Shown: positions 43,877 through 51,014 of the stretch, one piece after another | Position numbering within the stretch: position 1 is the stretch's first letter | Layout of the letters: every line of letters starts with the position of its first letter | Assembly (NCBI GenBank): GCA_045656145.1 | Contig: JAZOQP010000031.1 | Coordinates: forward strand, 1-64,000 | DNA: 64,000 nucleotides | Direction of reading: 5' to 3' | DNA from: SIG565 sp045656145 | GTDB taxonomy: Bacteria > Bacillota > Clostridia > Oscillospirales > Acutalibacteraceae | Program-made: the position numbers and the translations under genes | Notes under the pieces: model-generated | Told to the model about the DNA's origin: nothing | Seen by the model: the letters and a program-made list of their open reading frames with translations, nothing else | Databases searched by the model: none

Positions 43877-44362
43877 CTATTCTTTAACTATTGCTAAACC
43901 TAAGTTTTCTAAAATTGCCTCTTCTTTTTCTCTCATTAAAGCAGCCTCTAAGCCACCTTCAACATGGTCATAACCTAAAAGATGAAGCATTGAATGAACG
44001 GTTAAAAATGACATTTCACGCTCTAGAGTATGACCATATAAATCAGCCTGAGCTACTGCATGTTCAACCGAAATCACAATATCGCCAAGCATTTTATTAG
44101 AAGTTTCAGGGTTAGTATCATAAACACCATCAACACCCAAAGGGAAAGACAAAACATCGGTTGAATTCTCAATATTTCTGAACTCTGTATTCATCTTTTT
44201 AATTTCTTCATCATTAACAAATGTAACGTTAACTTCCGCATTTTCTTTAAAATTTTCGGAATTAAGAGTTGCAATACAAGATTTTCTTACAAATAATCTA
44301 ATTCCCGTTGGAAGTTTCACTTCCTTTTGTCTATCTGAAATATTTACCTTAACCTTAATCAT
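43877..44362 (-). CDS. ybeY: Endoribonuclease YbeY
   Basis: The metalloprotein of about 161 residues has the zinc motif HSMLHLLGYDH near residue 123 and the upstream VLSFPLG stretch. It takes part in 16S rRNA 3' processing. The ATG after AGAGGAAAA overlaps the phoH stop by eight bases; longer in-frame starts lie inside phoH and lack sites. Confidence 0.95.
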   Translation of the reverse strand: MIKVKVNISDRQKEVKLPTGIRLFVRKSCIATLNSENFKENAEVNVTFVNDEEIKKMNTEFRNIENSTDVLSFPLGVDGVYDTNPETSNKMLGDIVISVEHAVAQADLYGHTLEREMSFLTVHSMLHLLGYDHVEGGLEAALMREKEEAILENLGLAIVKE

Positions 44363-45281
44363 TTTTCCTCTTCCTTTCTTCATTCTTTTCATACGCTTTA
44401 ATAATTTCCTGAACAAGTTTATGTCTTACAACATCTCTACCTGTTAGCCTGTTTATTGAAATACCTTCAATATTTTTAAGAATTGAAATACACTCTTTAA
44501 GACCGGATTTTTTACCTGATGGTAAATCGATTTGTGTAATATCGCCCGTAACCACGATTTTAGAATTAGCGCCAAGTCTGGTTAGGAACATTTTCATTTG
44601 CTCAGTTGTTGTGTTTTGAGCTTCATCGAGAATAATAAAACTATCCTCAAGAGTTCTTCCTCTCATATAGGCGAGTGGTGCAACTTCAATTTCTCCTCTT
44701 TCTTGACATCGAGCAAAATGTTCGGGGCCGAGCATTTCATAAAGCGCATCATAAAGCGGTCTTAAATATGGGTCTACCTTTTGCTGCAAATCTCCCGGCA
44801 GAAAACCAAGGCTCTCCCCTGCTTCAACCGCCGGTCTTGTTAAGATTATTCGGCTAATCTGCTTTGAACGGTAAGCAGTAACCGCCATGGCAACCGCTAG
44901 ATATGTCTTACCCGTTCCTGCAGGGCCAACGCCGATTGTAATAGTATTATTTTTAATAGCGTTAACATATTTTTGCTGACCAAGAGTTTTGGGTTTAATG
45001 GGTTTTCCGCGAGAAGTAACAACAATACATTCTGCATCCTTTAAATCTTCTAAATTTTTAATATCCCCATCATCAACCAAAGAAATAACATAATCAATAT
45101 TTTGAACTGAAATTGTTTCTCCCTTTTCTATTAAAGAAATTAGCCCATCAATTACCTTTGCAGCATTCTCAACGTCAGTTTTCTCTCCTGAAATTTTCAA
45201 GATGTCATTATGAGCGGTAATAACAAGATTATATCTTTTTTCAATAACATTAATATTTTCATCAAAATTACCGAATAACAC
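44355..45281 (-). CDS. PhoH family protein, start uncertain
   Basis: The 308-residue frame has an N-terminal KH-like region and the PhoH ATPase domain with Walker A GPAGTGKTY near residue 118. The first usable standard start is a GTG at 45281 without a ribosome binding site. Family-like sequence (KIIKIRNLEHIAVLFG) continues upstream in the same frame, but no ATG, GTG or TTG is found there. An ATG/GTG in another frame lies across a run of six A residues. A frameshift, a rare start or a base error in that run is therefore possible. Confidence 0.88.
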   Translation of the reverse strand: MLFGNFDENINVIEKRYNLVITAHNDILKISGEKTDVENAAKVIDGLISLIEKGETISVQNIDYVISLVDDGDIKNLEDLKDAECIVVTSRGKPIKPKTLGQQKYVNAIKNNTITIGVGPAGTGKTYLAVAMAVTAYRSKQISRIILTRPAVEAGESLGFLPGDLQQKVDPYLRPLYDALYEMLGPEHFARCQERGEIEVAPLAYMRGRTLEDSFIILDEAQNTTTEQMKMFLTRLGANSKIVVTGDITQIDLPSGKKSGLKECISILKNIEGISINRLTGRDVVRHKLVQEIIKAYEKNEERKRKND

Positions 45282-45373
45282 AGCAATATGTTCTAAATTT
45301 CTAATTTTAATGATTTTTTCCGTAGTTTTTCACTCTCCACATAAATATTTAATATATTATAACATAAATTTTT

Positions 45374-46537
45374 CTAATTTAAAACATTAAATAAAATTTT
45401 TTCTTCAATTCCAATATTTTTTAAAAATTTAATCTCATAAATTAATGTTAGTTCATCATCTTTTTCTTGAATGTTTCTTGAAATCACCTCATACTTATTT
45501 GTTAATCTATTGATTTCTTCACGCATATCTTCCTCAAGGCTTTGTAATAATGCATCTCTTTCAATTTCGAATTTTGAACATTCTAAAAAATAATAGGTTT
45601 CAGAAATCATTGAAACGGGCATCTTTTTGCCAAAAAGAAAAAATGTTTTCAAATTTTCTTCCTTTTCAAAATTACCTTTGATTCTCCCTAAGGAAAGTGG
45701 AATTTTGAAAGTGAAAAACTCCAAAATATATTGTTTTTTCAATTCCCCTGAGCGCTCTGTTTTTTCTCCTGAAAACCTGCCATTTACTTCGATAATTTCT
45801 GAAACCAACGCCTTAATTTCGGCTTTTGATTTAACAAATTTATTGTTAAAATCAACCTTATTTGTTCCTGAAACTAATATATCCCCTTTTTTAACAACAT
45901 CGCCCTTTTTAAAATTCGCATAACCCGATTCAACCATTATATCGGTTATTATTCCATCATAATCAGAAACTAAATTTGTTGGAAAATTTTTTTCATTATT
46001 AGAAATTTCACTAACATTAATAGTGATTTTCGAACCTTCAATATTAAAAGAACACCATGCTAATTTTTCATTTTTTAAAAGCATTTTCTCTCTAAAAAGT
46101 TGAGAGTTAATTTTAGAAATGCGAGCTCCGTTTTTTACCCCAATTTCCTTTGCGTTTTTCATGATTTCTTCGGCATCAACATAAACATTACCTTCTATTT
46201 CAATATTCCAAATAAATAAGCTTAAAACGCTTAAAATCAATAAAAAAATCGATATTCCAATTGGTATACCGATTCTTTTAAAATATCTTTTGATAATAAA
46301 TTTTATTCCCGCTTTTCTAACTATTTTAATCCTAAATTTGTTTTTCTCTTTTAGGTTTTTTATTTTTTTAAAATCAGTAACTAATATACTAAAAAATAAT
46401 GTCTTATCTTCGCGCTTTATATCCCAAAACGGCATTTTATTAATAGATAAAATATTCATAAGTTTTTCGGGGAACTCCCCCGAAACCGAGATTGTAACAT
46501 AACCTAAAATATATCTTAAAAAATCAATAAACCACAT
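45374..46537 (-). CDS. yqfD: Sporulation protein YqfD
   Basis: The 387-residue protein has an N-terminal cytosolic part, one membrane helix (about 92-111) and a large extracytosolic region with IEIEGNVYVDAEEI and SYDGIITDIMV-like motifs of YqfD. It is a mother-cell protein needed for normal sporulation in Bacillus; its activity is unknown. It follows yqfC and precedes phoH, the conserved order yqfC-yqfD-phoH-ybeY-era-recO. Confidence 0.92.
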   Translation of the reverse strand: MWFIDFLRYILGYVTISVSGEFPEKLMNILSINKMPFWDIKREDKTLFFSILVTDFKKIKNLKEKNKFRIKIVRKAGIKFIIKRYFKRIGIPIGISIFLLILSVLSLFIWNIEIEGNVYVDAEEIMKNAKEIGVKNGARISKINSQLFREKMLLKNEKLAWCSFNIEGSKITINVSEISNNEKNFPTNLVSDYDGIITDIMVESGYANFKKGDVVKKGDILVSGTNKVDFNNKFVKSKAEIKALVSEIIEVNGRFSGEKTERSGELKKQYILEFFTFKIPLSLGRIKGNFEKEENLKTFFLFGKKMPVSMISETYYFLECSKFEIERDALLQSLEEDMREEINRLTNKYEVISRNIQEKDDELTLIYEIKFLKNIGIEEKILFNVLN

Positions 46538-46541
46538 ATCA

Positions 46542-46841
46542 TCACCTTATCAAAAATTCTACCGTGTGAATTTTACCTTCAATAAGTATCTGATTATCAT
46601 TAAAACCTATTAAATTAAAGTTTTCACCACTAAATAATATACTGCCTTTTTTGAAAGAAATTTTAAAAACAGTATCCTCATATTCGGTAATTTGGCAATT
46701 CCCTTCAATACTGCATTTCTTACCATTTGTGATAAGCCTTGGTATAGGCGCAGTAACTTCAGATGGAATATCTTCTAAAAAATCAAATAGATTAAATTTG
46801 GTTTTCTTTTTTGAAATTGAAGTTTTAATTTTTTTACCCAT
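46542..46841 (-). CDS. yqfC: YabP/YqfC family sporulation protein
   Basis: The 99-residue protein has the YabP/YqfC fold pattern (PRLITNGKKCSIEGNCQI; LFSGENFNLIGFNDNQILIEG). The gene is four bases upstream of yqfD. YqfC is sporulation-specific in Bacillus, with unknown biochemical role. Confidence 0.9.
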   Translation of the reverse strand: MGKKIKTSISKKKTKFNLFDFLEDIPSEVTAPIPRLITNGKKCSIEGNCQITEYEDTVFKISFKKGSILFSGENFNLIGFNDNQILIEGKIHTVEFLIR

Positions 46842-46917
46842 TTCGCACCTAGCCTTCTAAAACAAAATATGAATTCATTTCTTTTTTAATTCATAATATT
46901 TGTTTTGGGTGAAACAA

Positions 46918-47955
46918 ATGAAAAAATTTTTAAATAATTTTACTTATATTTTTAAATTTGGAAGCATTTTAATCATTTTTTTAGCTATCATAAGATTTCC
47001 TGAAATTGCAAAAGCGGGAGCAAAAAGCGGAATAATAATTGCTTATGAAATAATCTTACCCTCTCTCTTCCCAATGCTTTGTGCATGCTTAATGATTAAT
47101 AAAAGTAATTTAATCGATGAAATTCCAATTTTTAAAAAGAAAAACTATTTGAAAAATTATTTTTACGTAGTAATAATTTCAAATTTAGGCGGTTATCCTA
47201 TAGGCGCTAAGGTTTTAAATGAACAGTTTAAAAATAAGCAAATTTCAAAAAAAGATGCAAATTTATTGCTTTATTGCTCGGTTAACCCGGGGCCCGCATT
47301 TACAGTTTTGGTGGTGGGATGTGGAATTCTGAACTCACTTAAAGCAGGGATAGTTATTTATATTTCTCAAATATTATCTTCATTGGTGATTTTTTGCTTA
47401 ATTTACAAATTTTTAGAAAAAAACTATAATGAAATAAATAAGAAAAAACTTAATTTTAGCGATATTTTTGTTGATTCGGTAAGCGATGCGAGCTTATCAA
47501 TTTTAAATATATCGGGATATATAATTTTTTCTTCATCAATTTTAGAAATAATTAACTCGGCTGATATAAATTTATCCTTTATAAATTACTTTTTTGAAAT
47601 CACAAATGCAATACTTTCCACTAAAAATATTTATATTCTTTCAATTATTCTGTCCTTTGCTTCTTTTTCAATTTTATTTCAAATAATATCAATTGCAAAA
47701 GCCTTTAAACCAAATTTTATAAAAATCGTTGCCTTTAAAATTTTAAATTGCATTTTAACTGTAATTTTAATAATTATAATTTTAAAAATATTTCCCATCA
47801 AATTTGAAACAATGAGTAACTTATATGGCAAAGTCTTGACAAACAATAGTAATAAATTAGTTTTCACTTTAATTTTTATATCGACTTTCATAAGTTTTTT
47901 GGTTAGCATAACTAATGAAAAACTCTGCGGAAAAATTTCTAAAGATATTTTTTAA
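46918..47955 (+). CDS. ylbJ: YlbJ-like sporulation membrane protein
   Basis: The protein of about 345 residues has eight or more membrane segments. Motifs of the nucleoside-recognition/YlbJ family are LPSLFPMLCACLMI, SNLGGYPIGAKV and CSVNPGPAFTV. YlbJ is needed for spore cortex formation in Bacillus. The ATG follows GGGTGA; an upstream TTG is poorly placed. It is divergent from yqfC. Confidence 0.85.
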   Translation: MKKFLNNFTYIFKFGSILIIFLAIIRFPEIAKAGAKSGIIIAYEIILPSLFPMLCACLMINKSNLIDEIPIFKKKNYLKNYFYVVIISNLGGYPIGAKVLNEQFKNKQISKKDANLLLYCSVNPGPAFTVLVVGCGILNSLKAGIVIYISQILSSLVIFCLIYKFLEKNYNEINKKKLNFSDIFVDSVSDASLSILNISGYIIFSSSILEIINSADINLSFINYFFEITNAILSTKNIYILSIILSFASFSILFQIISIAKAFKPNFIKIVAFKILNCILTVILIIIILKIFPIKFETMSNLYGKVLTNNSNKLVFTLIFISTFISFLVSITNEKLCGKISKDIF

Positions 47956-47962
47956 ATTTATA

Positions 47963-47990
47963 TTGACAAAAAGCATTTTTATGGTATAAT
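47963..47990 (+). promoter_or_regulatory. Promoter of the tRNA-His/tRNA-Gln unit
   Basis: TTGACA, 16 bases, TATAAT, ending 12 bases before the mature tRNA-His. Confidence 0.9.
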
Positions 47991-48002
47991 TGTTGAGTAT
48001 TC

Positions 48003-48080
48003 GGTGGATGTAGCTTAGTTGGTTAAAGCGCCAGTTTGTGGCACTGGAGACCGTGGGTTCGAGTCCCATCTTCCACCCCA
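48003..48080 (+). tRNA. tRNA-His (GTG)
   Basis: The gene has the extra 5' G opposite the discriminator C that marks tRNA-His, anticodon loop TTGTGGC with anticodon GTG, T loop GGTTCGAGTCC and encoded CCA. One T-T mismatch is seen in the acceptor stem. Confidence 0.95.
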
Positions 48081-48085
48081 CAACA

Positions 48086-48118
48086 AAAAGGCTTTGGTAA
48101 ATCACACCAAAGCCTTTA
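48086..48118 (+). terminator. Hairpin after tRNA-His
   Basis: A 12-bp stem (AAAGGCTTTGGT / ACCAAAGCCTTT) has only a short T tail. Readthrough to tRNA-Gln, which has no clear promoter of its own, is likely. Confidence 0.7.
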
Positions 48119-48145
48119 TCTAAATAAAAATCACAAATTTAATAT

Positions 48146-48220
48146 TGGGGTGTCGTCAAGCGGTAAGACACAGCACTTTGACTGCTGCATTCGTAGGTTC
48201 GAATCCTGCCACCCCAGCCA
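48146..48220 (+). tRNA. tRNA-Gln (TTG), integration target
   Basis: The 75-base gene has acceptor TGGGGTG / CACCCCA, anticodon loop CTTTGAC with anticodon TTG, T loop GGTTCGAATCC, discriminator G and encoded CCA. The last 18 bases are repeated 844 bases downstream, which marks it as the insertion site of the element that follows. Confidence 0.96.
48203..48220 (+). repeat. Left direct repeat (att-like, in tRNA-Gln)
   Basis: The 18-base 3' end of tRNA-Gln, from ATCCTGCC to the CCA end, is identical to 49047-49064. Confidence 0.9.
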
Positions 48221-48224
48221 TGTT

Positions 48225-48267
48225 GAATGTTCATAACGGACTTGACCGTTATGAACATTCTTTTTTT
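48225..48267 (+). terminator. Terminator after tRNA-Gln, brought by the element
   Basis: A 15-bp perfect stem (GAATGTTCATAACGG with its complement) and a loop of six bases are followed by seven T residues. Two further small stems follow: TTAGGG / CCCTAA at 48284-48299 and GTGGAT / ATCCAC at 48305-48320. Confidence 0.88.
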
Positions 48268-48337
48268 GAGAAAGTTTTGGGTATTAGGGACAACCCTAAC
48301 AAGTGTGGATATCCATCCACGATGCTTGCAAAATTGA

Positions 48338-48366
48338 TTGCAATAAAAAATGTTTTGTGATATAAT
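48338..48366 (+). promoter_or_regulatory. Promoter of the element-borne lipoprotein gene
   Basis: TTGCAA, 17 bases, TATAAT, 33 bases before the GTG start. Confidence 0.72.
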
Positions 48367-48399
48367 AATAAAACAAATTTATATTAGGTGGTTATGATT

Positions 48400-48846
48400 G
48401 TGAAAAAGTTTTTATCTTTTTTTCTATGTATTGTTCTATGTTTAGTTTGTTCAGCTTGTGGGGATTATAGCGAAAACCAGTCTAACATATCTAGCTCTGA
48501 TACCAATTCTACAATAGAACTTATAAATCAAGAAAATGTAAAAATCTCTTTCAGTGGCACGAGCAAGGATATCGGTATTGGAGAGGGTATATATCTATTA
48601 GTGGAAAACTCTCGCTCTGAAAGTATAATTGTCAACATAATAGAAGTATCTCTAAATGACATTATGCAATCTGTAATACAACCTCAAATGCCACTTCATT
48701 TAACTTCACCAGGTAAAAAATCTACTCAACCTTATGTTTTTACAAATATAAAAGATTTAAACGGTAAAGCACAGTTTAAAATCAAAGTAATGAATGAGAA
48801 TTTTGAAGAATTATTTGTTAGCGACTTCGTGGAAGTGTCTTTTTAA
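48400..48846 (+). CDS. Lipoprotein of unknown function, element cargo
   Basis: The protein has about 148 residues. GTG is chosen as start because AGGTGG lies eight bases upstream and the resulting N-terminus is a clean lipoprotein signal (MKKFLSFFLCIVLCL, lipobox CSAC). The mature domain is beta-rich, with an EGIYLLVENSRSESIIVNI stretch resembling extracellular immunoglobulin-like or DUF4352-type folds. I recognise no family. It is the only gene in the tRNA-Gln insertion. Confidence 0.7.
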   Translation: MKKFLSFFLCIVLCLVCSACGDYSENQSNISSSDTNSTIELINQENVKISFSGTSKDIGIGEGIYLLVENSRSESIIVNIIEVSLNDIMQSVIQPQMPLHLTSPGKKSTQPYVFTNIKDLNGKAQFKIKVMNENFEELFVSDFVEVSF

Positions 48847-48874
48847 ATCCGTTATGAATACCCGCACCAAAATT

Positions 48875-48903
48875 ACACTCCATTTTAAATGGGGTGTTTT
48901 TTA
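48875..48903 (+). terminator. Terminator of the cargo lipoprotein gene
   Basis: The stem ACACTCCAT / ATGGGGTGT (with a G-T pair) is followed by six T residues. Confidence 0.85.
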
Positions 48904-48917
48904 TTAGCTTTTTAAAC

Positions 48918-49046
48918 AGGATGAGAACCGTAGGTTCGTCGAAGCTGTTGAGAAACCGCGCCAGGGTTTCTCAAACTGCGAAGTCTCGAGCACATAAATT
49001 TTTTCGGTAACATTCGCAATGTTCAAAAAAATTAATAGCGCAGAGT
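48918..49046. repeat. Stem-loop-rich right end of the element
   Basis: Three hairpins lie in a row: GAACC / GGTTC (48925-48937), TTGAGAAACC / GGTTTCTCAA with a 7-base loop (48948-48974), and AACATT / AATGTT within an outer T/A stem (48997-49033). The first 75 bases are visibly GC-richer than the surroundings. The CGTAGGTTCG of the first hairpin is also in the tRNA-Gln T arm. It may hold recombinase arm sites or a structured RNA; neither is proven. Confidence 0.55.
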
Positions 49047-49064
49047 ATCCTGCCACCCCAGCCA
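49047..49064 (+). repeat. Right direct repeat (att-like)
   Basis: An exact 18-base copy of the tRNA-Gln 3' end, with no tRNA gene upstream of it. Confidence 0.9.
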
Positions 49065-49105
49065 AAAGTCCAAGAACATTATGTTCTTGGACTTTTTATT
49101 TTTTC
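49065..49105 (+). terminator. Displaced original terminator of tRNA-Gln
   Basis: A 15-bp stem (AAAGTCCAAGAACAT with its complement) plus T-run starts immediately after the right repeat, where the tRNA terminator would be expected without the insertion. Confidence 0.85.
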
Positions 49106-49124
49106 ACTTTCCAATGTACGCCTG

Positions 49125-49133
49125 CATAATATA
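49125..49133 (+). promoter_or_regulatory. Possible sigma-K-like -10 before the SpoIID-like operon
   Basis: CATAATATA fits the late mother-cell sigma-K -10 (CATAnnnTA) with CAC 17 bases upstream. It lies 28 bases before the next start codon, and the -35 is weakly defined. Confidence 0.4.
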
Positions 49134-49161
49134 TATAAGCAAATAAATTTGAGGTGCTTAT

Positions 49162-49638
49162 ATGAATAAATCAATAGATGATTACATAAACGAACTTATA
49201 AAAACCAGCAAGAGAAGTAAATTCAAAGAAACACCTGTAATTTCAGAAGAAATTTCTAATGTTGTTTTTGGATATTTACTGATATCGGTATCACATTCGC
49301 AAAACACTTTTCCTGTAAGTAATGCAGAATTTACTGTGTTTGATAAAAACAAAAATATCGCCGCAAACGGCAGAACCGATTCTAGCGGAAAATCGGATAA
49401 AATTAAACTCCCTGCAATCCCTAAAAGTCTTAGTGAATCTCCCGGAAATGAATTAATTAATTCCGCAGTTTTTTATGATGTTGAGATAAAGGCCGAAAAC
49501 TATATACCATTTACAATAAAAAATATACCTGTTTTTGAAGGTGTTACAACACTTCAAAATTTTGATATGACTTTCTTTTCAGCCTCCCCTAATGGTCTGC
49601 CGCAAACAATAAATCTGCCTACAGAAAACAGTTTATGA
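49162..49638 (+). CDS. Hypothetical protein paired with the SpoIID-like protein
   Basis: I do not recognise this 158-residue soluble protein. It has no signal peptide. The middle (about residues 35-130) looks like a beta-sandwich of the carboxypeptidase-regulatory or Big type (NAEFTVFDKNKNIAANGRTD; then a Ser-Gly turn). It ends 11 bases before the SpoIID-like gene, so the two probably act together, perhaps in the spore envelope. GAGGTG precedes the ATG. Confidence 0.6.
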   Translation: MNKSIDDYINELIKTSKRSKFKETPVISEEISNVVFGYLLISVSHSQNTFPVSNAEFTVFDKNKNIAANGRTDSSGKSDKIKLPAIPKSLSESPGNELINSAVFYDVEIKAENYIPFTIKNIPVFEGVTTLQNFDMTFFSASPNGLPQTINLPTENSL

Positions 49639-49649
49639 GGTGAAAAAAT

Positions 49650-51014
49650 ATGCCACAAAATTTATTGCCAACAATACCTGAAACAATAACTGTTCATCTT
49701 GGCAGACCTGATAGTAATGCCGAAAATATAACAGTTCCTTTTACTGATTACATTAAAAATGTTGCTTCAAGTGAAATATATCCTACATGGCCCGAAAACG
49801 CCCTAAGGGCAAATATATATGCAATAATCTCCTATGCTCTCAATAGAGTTTATACCGAATGGTACCCATCTCGCGGTTATAATTTTGATATAACTAATAC
49901 AACCGCTTTCGACCAAGCTTTTGTAAAAGATAGAGATATTTATGAAAACATTAGTAAAATAGTTGATGAAATTTTTAATGATTATGTAGTGCGCCAAGGT
50001 GAAGTTCAGCCTTTATTTACTCAATTTTGCAACGGAACTACCTCTAAATGCGCAGGACTCTCTCAATGGGGCACCGTAACTCTAGCTGAAGAAGGATTAA
50101 CCCCATATTCAATTTTGCAAAATTATTATGGCGAAAATATCGGAATTATTGAAGATGCTCCTGTAAGTGAAATTCCTGAATCTTATCCCGGTTCGCCATT
50201 AATAATTGGTATGGCCGGAAATGATGTTGAAATTATCCAACGTCAACTTAACAGAATTAGAAGAAATTATCCTGCAATACCTGAAATTAGAGCTCGCTTA
50301 GGCGTTTTTGACGCCACAACTAAAGAAGCAGTTATAAAATTTCAGAACATATTTAATCTTGGCGAAACCGGCGAGGTTGATAAATCAACTTGGTATAAAA
50401 TCAAGGAGATTTATAATGGTGTTAAGCGATTAAGCGAGCTTACAGGCGAAGGACTAAGCATTGAAGAAGTAACAACACTTTATGAATCTGAATTAAGCCT
50501 TGGCGCCACGGGATATCCTGTTACAACAATACAATACTATCTTAATATTATCGCCTATTTTAACCCAAATCTTAACATAATTCCTATTACCGCTATTTTT
50601 GACAATGCAACTCAAAATGCAGTTGCGCTTTTTCAAAGTGAATACGGTATTACTTCTACGGGTATAGTAAACCGAGAAACTTGGAATAAAATTACAGGTG
50701 TTTATAGCGAAATTTTAAGAAGTCAACCTGAGGGCTACCAAGGGAATTCAGCAAAACTTTACCCCGGATATTTTTTAACTCCAGGCGCTATTGGAGATAA
50801 TATAGTTGACCTACAAACATATCTTTCATTAATTAGCCAAACACTAAATAACATCCCACAAGTTACTATAAACGGAGAATTTGATGAGCAAACTAAAAAT
50901 GCCGTTATCTCATTTCAAGAAAATTACGGCTTAATTCCAACAGGGTTTGTAGGCCCTTTAACCTGGCAAAAAATTGCTCAAATTTACGATAATATTATTT
51001 ACGATGAACTTTAA
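49650..51014 (+). CDS. SpoIID-like protein with three peptidoglycan-binding repeats
   Basis: The 454-residue protein joins a SpoIID/LytB-type domain (about residues 20-150: DYIKNVASSEIYPTWPENAL, then CAGLSQWG and ILQNYYG) to three PG_binding_1 repeats (about 175-255, 285-350, 376-450). Each repeat ends in a TGxVxxxTWxKI motif. The Glu in ASEI corresponds to the catalytic Glu of SpoIID lytic transglycosylase. No signal peptide is seen, so it may act on the mother-cell side of the spore. Its 3' end overlaps the convergent gerAB gene by 20 bases. Confidence 0.8.
   Translation: MPQNLLPTIPETITVHLGRPDSNAENITVPFTDYIKNVASSEIYPTWPENALRANIYAIISYALNRVYTEWYPSRGYNFDITNTTAFDQAFVKDRDIYENISKIVDEIFNDYVVRQGEVQPLFTQFCNGTTSKCAGLSQWGTVTLAEEGLTPYSILQNYYGENIGIIEDAPVSEIPESYPGSPLIIGMAGNDVEIIQRQLNRIRRNYPAIPEIRARLGVFDATTKEAVIKFQNIFNLGETGEVDKSTWYKIKEIYNGVKRLSELTGEGLSIEEVTTLYESELSLGATGYPVTTIQYYLNIIAYFNPNLNIIPITAIFDNATQNAVALFQSEYGITSTGIVNRETWNKITGVYSEILRSQPEGYQGNSAKLYPGYFLTPGAIGDNIVDLQTYLSLISQTLNNIPQVTINGEFDEQTKNAVISFQENYGLIPTGFVGPLTWQKIAQIYDNIIYDEL

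Larger units (their letters stand above)
48221..49064 (+). mobile_element. Small integrated element in tRNA-Gln
   Basis: The 844-bp segment lies between tRNA-Gln and an exact 18-bp repeat of its 3' end, the usual scar of tyrosine-recombinase integration. It holds one lipoprotein gene with its own promoter and terminator, several stem-loops at both ends and a GC-richer right end. It contains no integrase, so it is a remnant or depends on a recombinase encoded elsewhere. CCGTTATGAA occurs at both ends of the cargo (48246 and 48849). Confidence 0.65.

Noticed and set aside
46842..46917. Sigma-E promoters for divergent yqfC and ylbJ
   Set aside because: CATA-like sequences are present but no -35 lies at 13-15 bases on either strand.
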